This document shows, in pieces, positions 61,213 through 64,000 of a stretch of DNA of 64,000 bases (position 1 is the stretch's first letter; each line of letters opens with the position of its first letter). The translations under genes and the position numbers were made by a program. The notes under the pieces were generated by a model, which was not told where the DNA came from, searched no databases, and was given only the letters and a program-made list of their open reading frames with translations. The stretch is from NCBI RefSeq assembly GCF_029892565.1, contig NZ_JARXVH010000007.1, positions 310,001 to 374,000 of the forward strand. Direction: 5' to 3'. The DNA is from Streptomyces pseudovenezuelae (GTDB lineage Bacteria > Actinomycetota > Actinomycetes > Streptomycetales > Streptomycetaceae).

Positions 61213-62783
61213 CGGGTGCCTCCTGCGAGGAGCTGCTGCACGGCCGGGTCGGTGAGGCCGAGGAGGGCCTTGGGCCACAGCCCGGCGACGACGGTGAGGG
61301 CGACGAGCGGGGTCCAGGCGGCGAACTCGTAGGACTGCACGTCGGCGAGTTGCGGCGCCTCCTGCGGTACGGCGCCCATGCAGACGCGGCGGACCACGAC
61401 GAGCATGTATGCGGCGGTCAGAAGGGTACCGAAGGCCGCGATCGCCATGAAGGTGAGGAACACCGGGCGGCTGAGGCCGGCGGCGGGCTTGAACGCGCCG
61501 AACAGTGCCAGCATCTCGCCCCAGAATCCGGCCAGTCCGGGCAGGCCGAGCGAGGCGACCGCGCCGAAGGCGAGCAGGCCGCCGAGGCGTGGGGCCTTGC
61601 CGTACAGCGCTGCTCCGGTCTCCGCGGCGAGGGTGTCGAGGTCGGTGCTGCCGGTGCGGTCCTTGAGAGCGCCGACCAGGAAGAACAGGAGGCCGGTGAT
61701 GAGGCCGTGGGCGATGTTGGCGAACAGGGCGCCGTTCACGCCGGTCGGGGTCATGGTCGAGATGCCGAGCAGGACGAAGCCCATGTGGCCGACGGAGGAG
61801 TAGGCGATCAGGCGCTTGAGGTCGCCCTTCGCGCCCTGTCTGGCGAGGGCCAGGCAGGCCAGGGATCCGTAGATGATCCCGACGACGGCGAAGGCGGCGA
61901 GGTAGGGCGCGAAGGTGCGGAAGCCGTCGGGGGCGATCGGCAGCAGAATCCGGACGAACCCGTACGTACCCATCTTGAGCATGACGCCGGCCAGCAGGAC
62001 CGAGCCGACGGTCGGCGCAGCGGTGTGGGCGTCGGGCAGCCAGCTGTGCAGCGGCCACATCGGCGTCTTGACCGCGAGCCCGATCCCGATCGCCAAAACG
62101 GCGATGACCTGCACGGATGTGCTCAGCGACCGGCCGTTGTCAGTGGCGAGTGCCACCATGTCGAATGTGCCGGCCTTGATCCCGATCAGGAGCAGGCCGA
62201 GCAGCATGACGACCGAACCGAGCAGTGTGTAGAGGATGAACCGCCAGGCGGCCCTGGTCCTGCCCTCGCCGCCCCAGCGGGCGATGAGGAAGTACATCGG
62301 GACGAGGACCATCTCGAACGCGAGGAAGAACAGCAGCAGATCGAGGACGGCGAAGCTCGCGAGGGTGCCGGACTCCAGGACGAGCAGCAGTGCGACGAAG
62401 GCCTTCGGGGTCGGGCCCGCGGGCATCTTGAAGTAGGAGTAGAGCGCGCAGAGGAAGGTCAGCAGCGCGGTCAGGACCAGAAGGGGGAGGGAGATGCCGT
62501 CGATGCCGAGGTGGATGCGCACGTCGAGTGCGGGGATCCAGCTGATGTCGGTCGTGGCCTGCATCTTCGACGGATGGTCGTGGTCGAAGCCGAGCGCGAG
62601 GACGATCGCGGCGATGAGAACCGCGCCGGTCACGGTCACGCCGTGCCGCAGCACGGCCTGTTCGGGCGACTTCCCCTTCAGCCCGGGCGGGGCGGGCAGG
62701 AGGGCGGCGACGGCGCCGAGGAGCGGCGCGACGACGACGAACGCCAGAAGGAACTGCATCACGGACTCGCTGATATCGATCAC
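61209..62783 (-). CDS. nuoM: NADH-quinone oxidoreductase subunit M
   Basis: 524 aa, GTG start 6 bases after the nuoL stop. Proton-pumping antiporter-like subunit: WIPALDVRIHLGIDGISLPLLVLT, FEMVLVPMYFLIARWGGEGR (Glu of the conserved E-K pair), KTPMWPLHSWLPDAHTAAPTVGSVLLAGVMLKMGTYGF. Translationally coupled to nuoN. Confidence 0.97.
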   Translation of the reverse strand: MIDISESVMQFLLAFVVVAPLLGAVAALLPAPPGLKGKSPEQAVLRHGVTVTGAVLIAAIVLALGFDHDHPSKMQATTDISWIPALDVRIHLGIDGISLPLLVLTALLTFLCALYSYFKMPAGPTPKAFVALLLVLESGTLASFAVLDLLLFFLAFEMVLVPMYFLIARWGGEGRTRAAWRFILYTLLGSVVMLLGLLLIGIKAGTFDMVALATDNGRSLSTSVQVIAVLAIGIGLAVKTPMWPLHSWLPDAHTAAPTVGSVLLAGVMLKMGTYGFVRILLPIAPDGFRTFAPYLAAFAVVGIIYGSLACLALARQGAKGDLKRLIAYSSVGHMGFVLLGISTMTPTGVNGALFANIAHGLITGLLFFLVGALKDRTGSTDLDTLAAETGAALYGKAPRLGGLLAFGAVASLGLPGLAGFWGEMLALFGAFKPAAGLSRPVFLTFMAIAAFGTLLTAAYMLVVVRRVCMGAVPQEAPQLADVQSYEFAAWTPLVALTVVAGLWPKALLGLTDPAVQQLLAGGTR

Positions 62784-62789
62784 GCGTGC

Positions 62790-64000
62790 TCACGCTCCCG
62801 TGGCGACGAGGAGGGCGGCGACCGCCAGGACGACGGTGCCGGCGAGCAGCGCGCTCACATAGGTCTGCACATTGCCGGTCTGGGCACGCCGTACGGCGGT
62901 CCCGAGCAGGCGGGGAAGGGCGCCCGCACCGCGTACGTAGGTCTCGACGACCTCGCGGTCGAGGAACCGGACGAGACTCGCCGCGGCCTGGACCGGGCGG
63001 ACGAAGAGGGTCGCGTACACGGCGTCGAGGTGGAAGCCGACGGCCGCGTGGCGGTGCAGCGGGCCGAGCAGTATCCGCCCGGGGTCCGCCGGGTCGGGCG
63101 CCGAGGCCACGTCTCCGTACGCGGGCGCGTGGCTGGCGATCGCCTCGGCCTCGACGAGTCCGGCGTCACCTTCGGGGTGGGCGGCGACCGCGCCCAGCGG
63201 GACGCCGGCCGCGAGTGTGCTGGTGTGCCGCCACGCGCCGTAGGTGACGATGCCGCCGACCAGGGCCACGCCCGTGCCGAGCACGGAGGTGGTGAGGGTC
63301 GGGGTGAGGTCACGGCCGTCGAACCATCCGGGCAGTGAGCGGTAGGCGAGTCCGCCGAGGGCGAGGGACGGGACGGCGAGCACCCACAGCACCACGGTCA
63401 TGGTGCGCGGCTGACGGCCGTGGTCGGGGGCTTCGGCGCCGTGTCCGCGGAAGGCGAGCAGCCACAGGCGGGTGGCGTACGCCGCGGTGAGCAGGGCCGT
63501 GAGCAGGCCGGCGACGAGCACGGTCCAGCCCGCCGCGCCGGGGGCGTGCTCGGTGTGGCCGGTGGCGACGTGCTCGGCGGCGCCGAGCACGGACTCCTTG
63601 GAGAAGAAGCCGCTGAAGGGCGGGATCGCGGCGAGCGCGAGGAGCGCCACGGTCATCGTCCAGAAGGCGTCGGGGACACGGTCGCGCAGGTTGCCCATGC
63701 GGGACATGGCGGCCAGCGAGTTGGTGCCGGAGGCGTGCATGATCACGCCGGCCGCGAGGAACAGCAGCGCCTTGAAGGCGCCGTGGGACAGGAGATGGAA
63801 GACGGCGGCACCGCGGTCGCCGACGGCCAGGGCGCCGGTCATGTAGCCGAGTTGGCCGATCGTCGAGTAGGCGAGGACGCGCTTGATGTCGTCCTGGGCG
63901 AGCGCGGCGAGACCCGAGCCGACCATCGTGACGGAGGCCATCACGGCGAGGACGACCATCGCGGCCTGGGAGGCCTCGAACACCGGGAGGAGACGGGCGA
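62790..64000 (-). CDS. nuoL: NADH-quinone oxidoreductase subunit L, 5' end outside window
   Basis: About 403 codons of the C-terminal part are visible; translation enters from beyond 64000 (the reading continues upstream as ARLLPVFEAS). MASVTMVGSGLAALAQDDIKRVLAYSTIGQLGYM and FHLLSHGAFKALLFLAAGVIMHASG are the conserved proton-channel helices. The final part includes the long lateral helix region and closing helix TVVLAVAALLVATGA. Confidence 0.97.
   Translation of the reverse strand, partial: ARLLPVFEASQAAMVVLAVMASVTMVGSGLAALAQDDIKRVLAYSTIGQLGYMTGALAVGDRGAAVFHLLSHGAFKALLFLAAGVIMHASGTNSLAAMSRMGNLRDRVPDAFWTMTVALLALAAIPPFSGFFSKESVLGAAEHVATGHTEHAPGAAGWTVLVAGLLTALLTAAYATRLWLLAFRGHGAEAPDHGRQPRTMTVVLWVLAVPSLALGGLAYRSLPGWFDGRDLTPTLTTSVLGTGVALVGGIVTYGAWRHTSTLAAGVPLGAVAAHPEGDAGLVEAEAIASHAPAYGDVASAPDPADPGRILLGPLHRHAAVGFHLDAVYATLFVRPVQAAASLVRFLDREVVETYVRGAGALPRLLGTAVRRAQTGNVQTYVSALLAGTVVLAVAALLVATGA

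Overview
The window is chromosomal DNA from a Streptomyces or a very close relative. The GC content is very high with G/C at most third codon positions. RpoB (1161 aa, TTG start) and RpoC (1299 aa) match the Streptomyces lengths as I remember them. The gene order str operon / rpoBC / rplJL / rplAK / nusG-secE / tRNA-Trp / aspC / murB / UPF0336-MaoC / rpmG / tRNA-Tyr / YajQ / htpX / nuo is, from memory, the order of the SCO46xx region of S. coelicolor. No species can be named from the sequence alone.

Regions 1-34631 and 54933-64000 are core chromosome. Positions 1-5559 hold a truncated acyltransferase and the str operon (rpsL-rpsG-fusA-tuf, minus strand). Positions 5925-9131 hold small Streptomyces-type genes, including a helix-turn-helix regulator flanked by three copies of a TTGCG-N8-CGCAA operator. 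Positions 9193-23764 hold rpoC, rpoB, rplL, rplJ, two lipoproteins, rplA, rplK, nusG, secE and tRNA-Trp, all on the minus strand, with a DUF3592 membrane gene lying between nusG and rplK. Positions 24047-34392 hold aspC, an adenosine deaminase-like gene, murB, an MFS exporter with its TetR repressor and two matching operators, a MaoC pair, rpmG, two tRNAs, a degenerate amidohydrolase and an NAD(P)-binding protein. To the right of the integrated element come YajQ, GlsB/YeaQ, an APC permease, a SUKH protein, YccF, HtpX and nuoN-nuoM-nuoL (nuoL runs off the end).

Positions 34632-54901 are a 20.2-kb actinomycete integrative and conjugative element (AICE) in the 3' end of a tRNA-Tyr gene. It is bounded by a perfect 55-bp direct repeat, and the right copy lies inside the intact tRNA-Tyr. 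tRNA-Tyr is the known target of SLP1 of S. coelicolor. The element reads, left to right: an AT-richer cargo zone, a control block (tandem-wHTH GntR, HD, NUDIX, XRE), a transfer block (RRQRL zinc protein, membrane proteins, an FtsK-like translocase, a cluster of 7-bp repeats), then SSB, a type IV-restriction-like protein, a primase-polymerase plus DUF3631 ATPase replication module, a 9-bp iteron array, Xis and a tyrosine integrase.

The most unusual part is the cargo zone. A 1.8-kb segment carrying a HIT hydrolase, a ThsB-like TIR protein and a small membrane protein is bounded by two identical 139-bp direct repeats. Each repeat is itself a nested palindrome. Immediately beyond the right copy lies a second, unrelated TIR protein. 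I read this as a candidate TIR/NAD-type anti-phage system in a recombination cassette; that is inference. The same element carries a probable modification-dependent nuclease (SRA-like plus PD-(D/E)XK).
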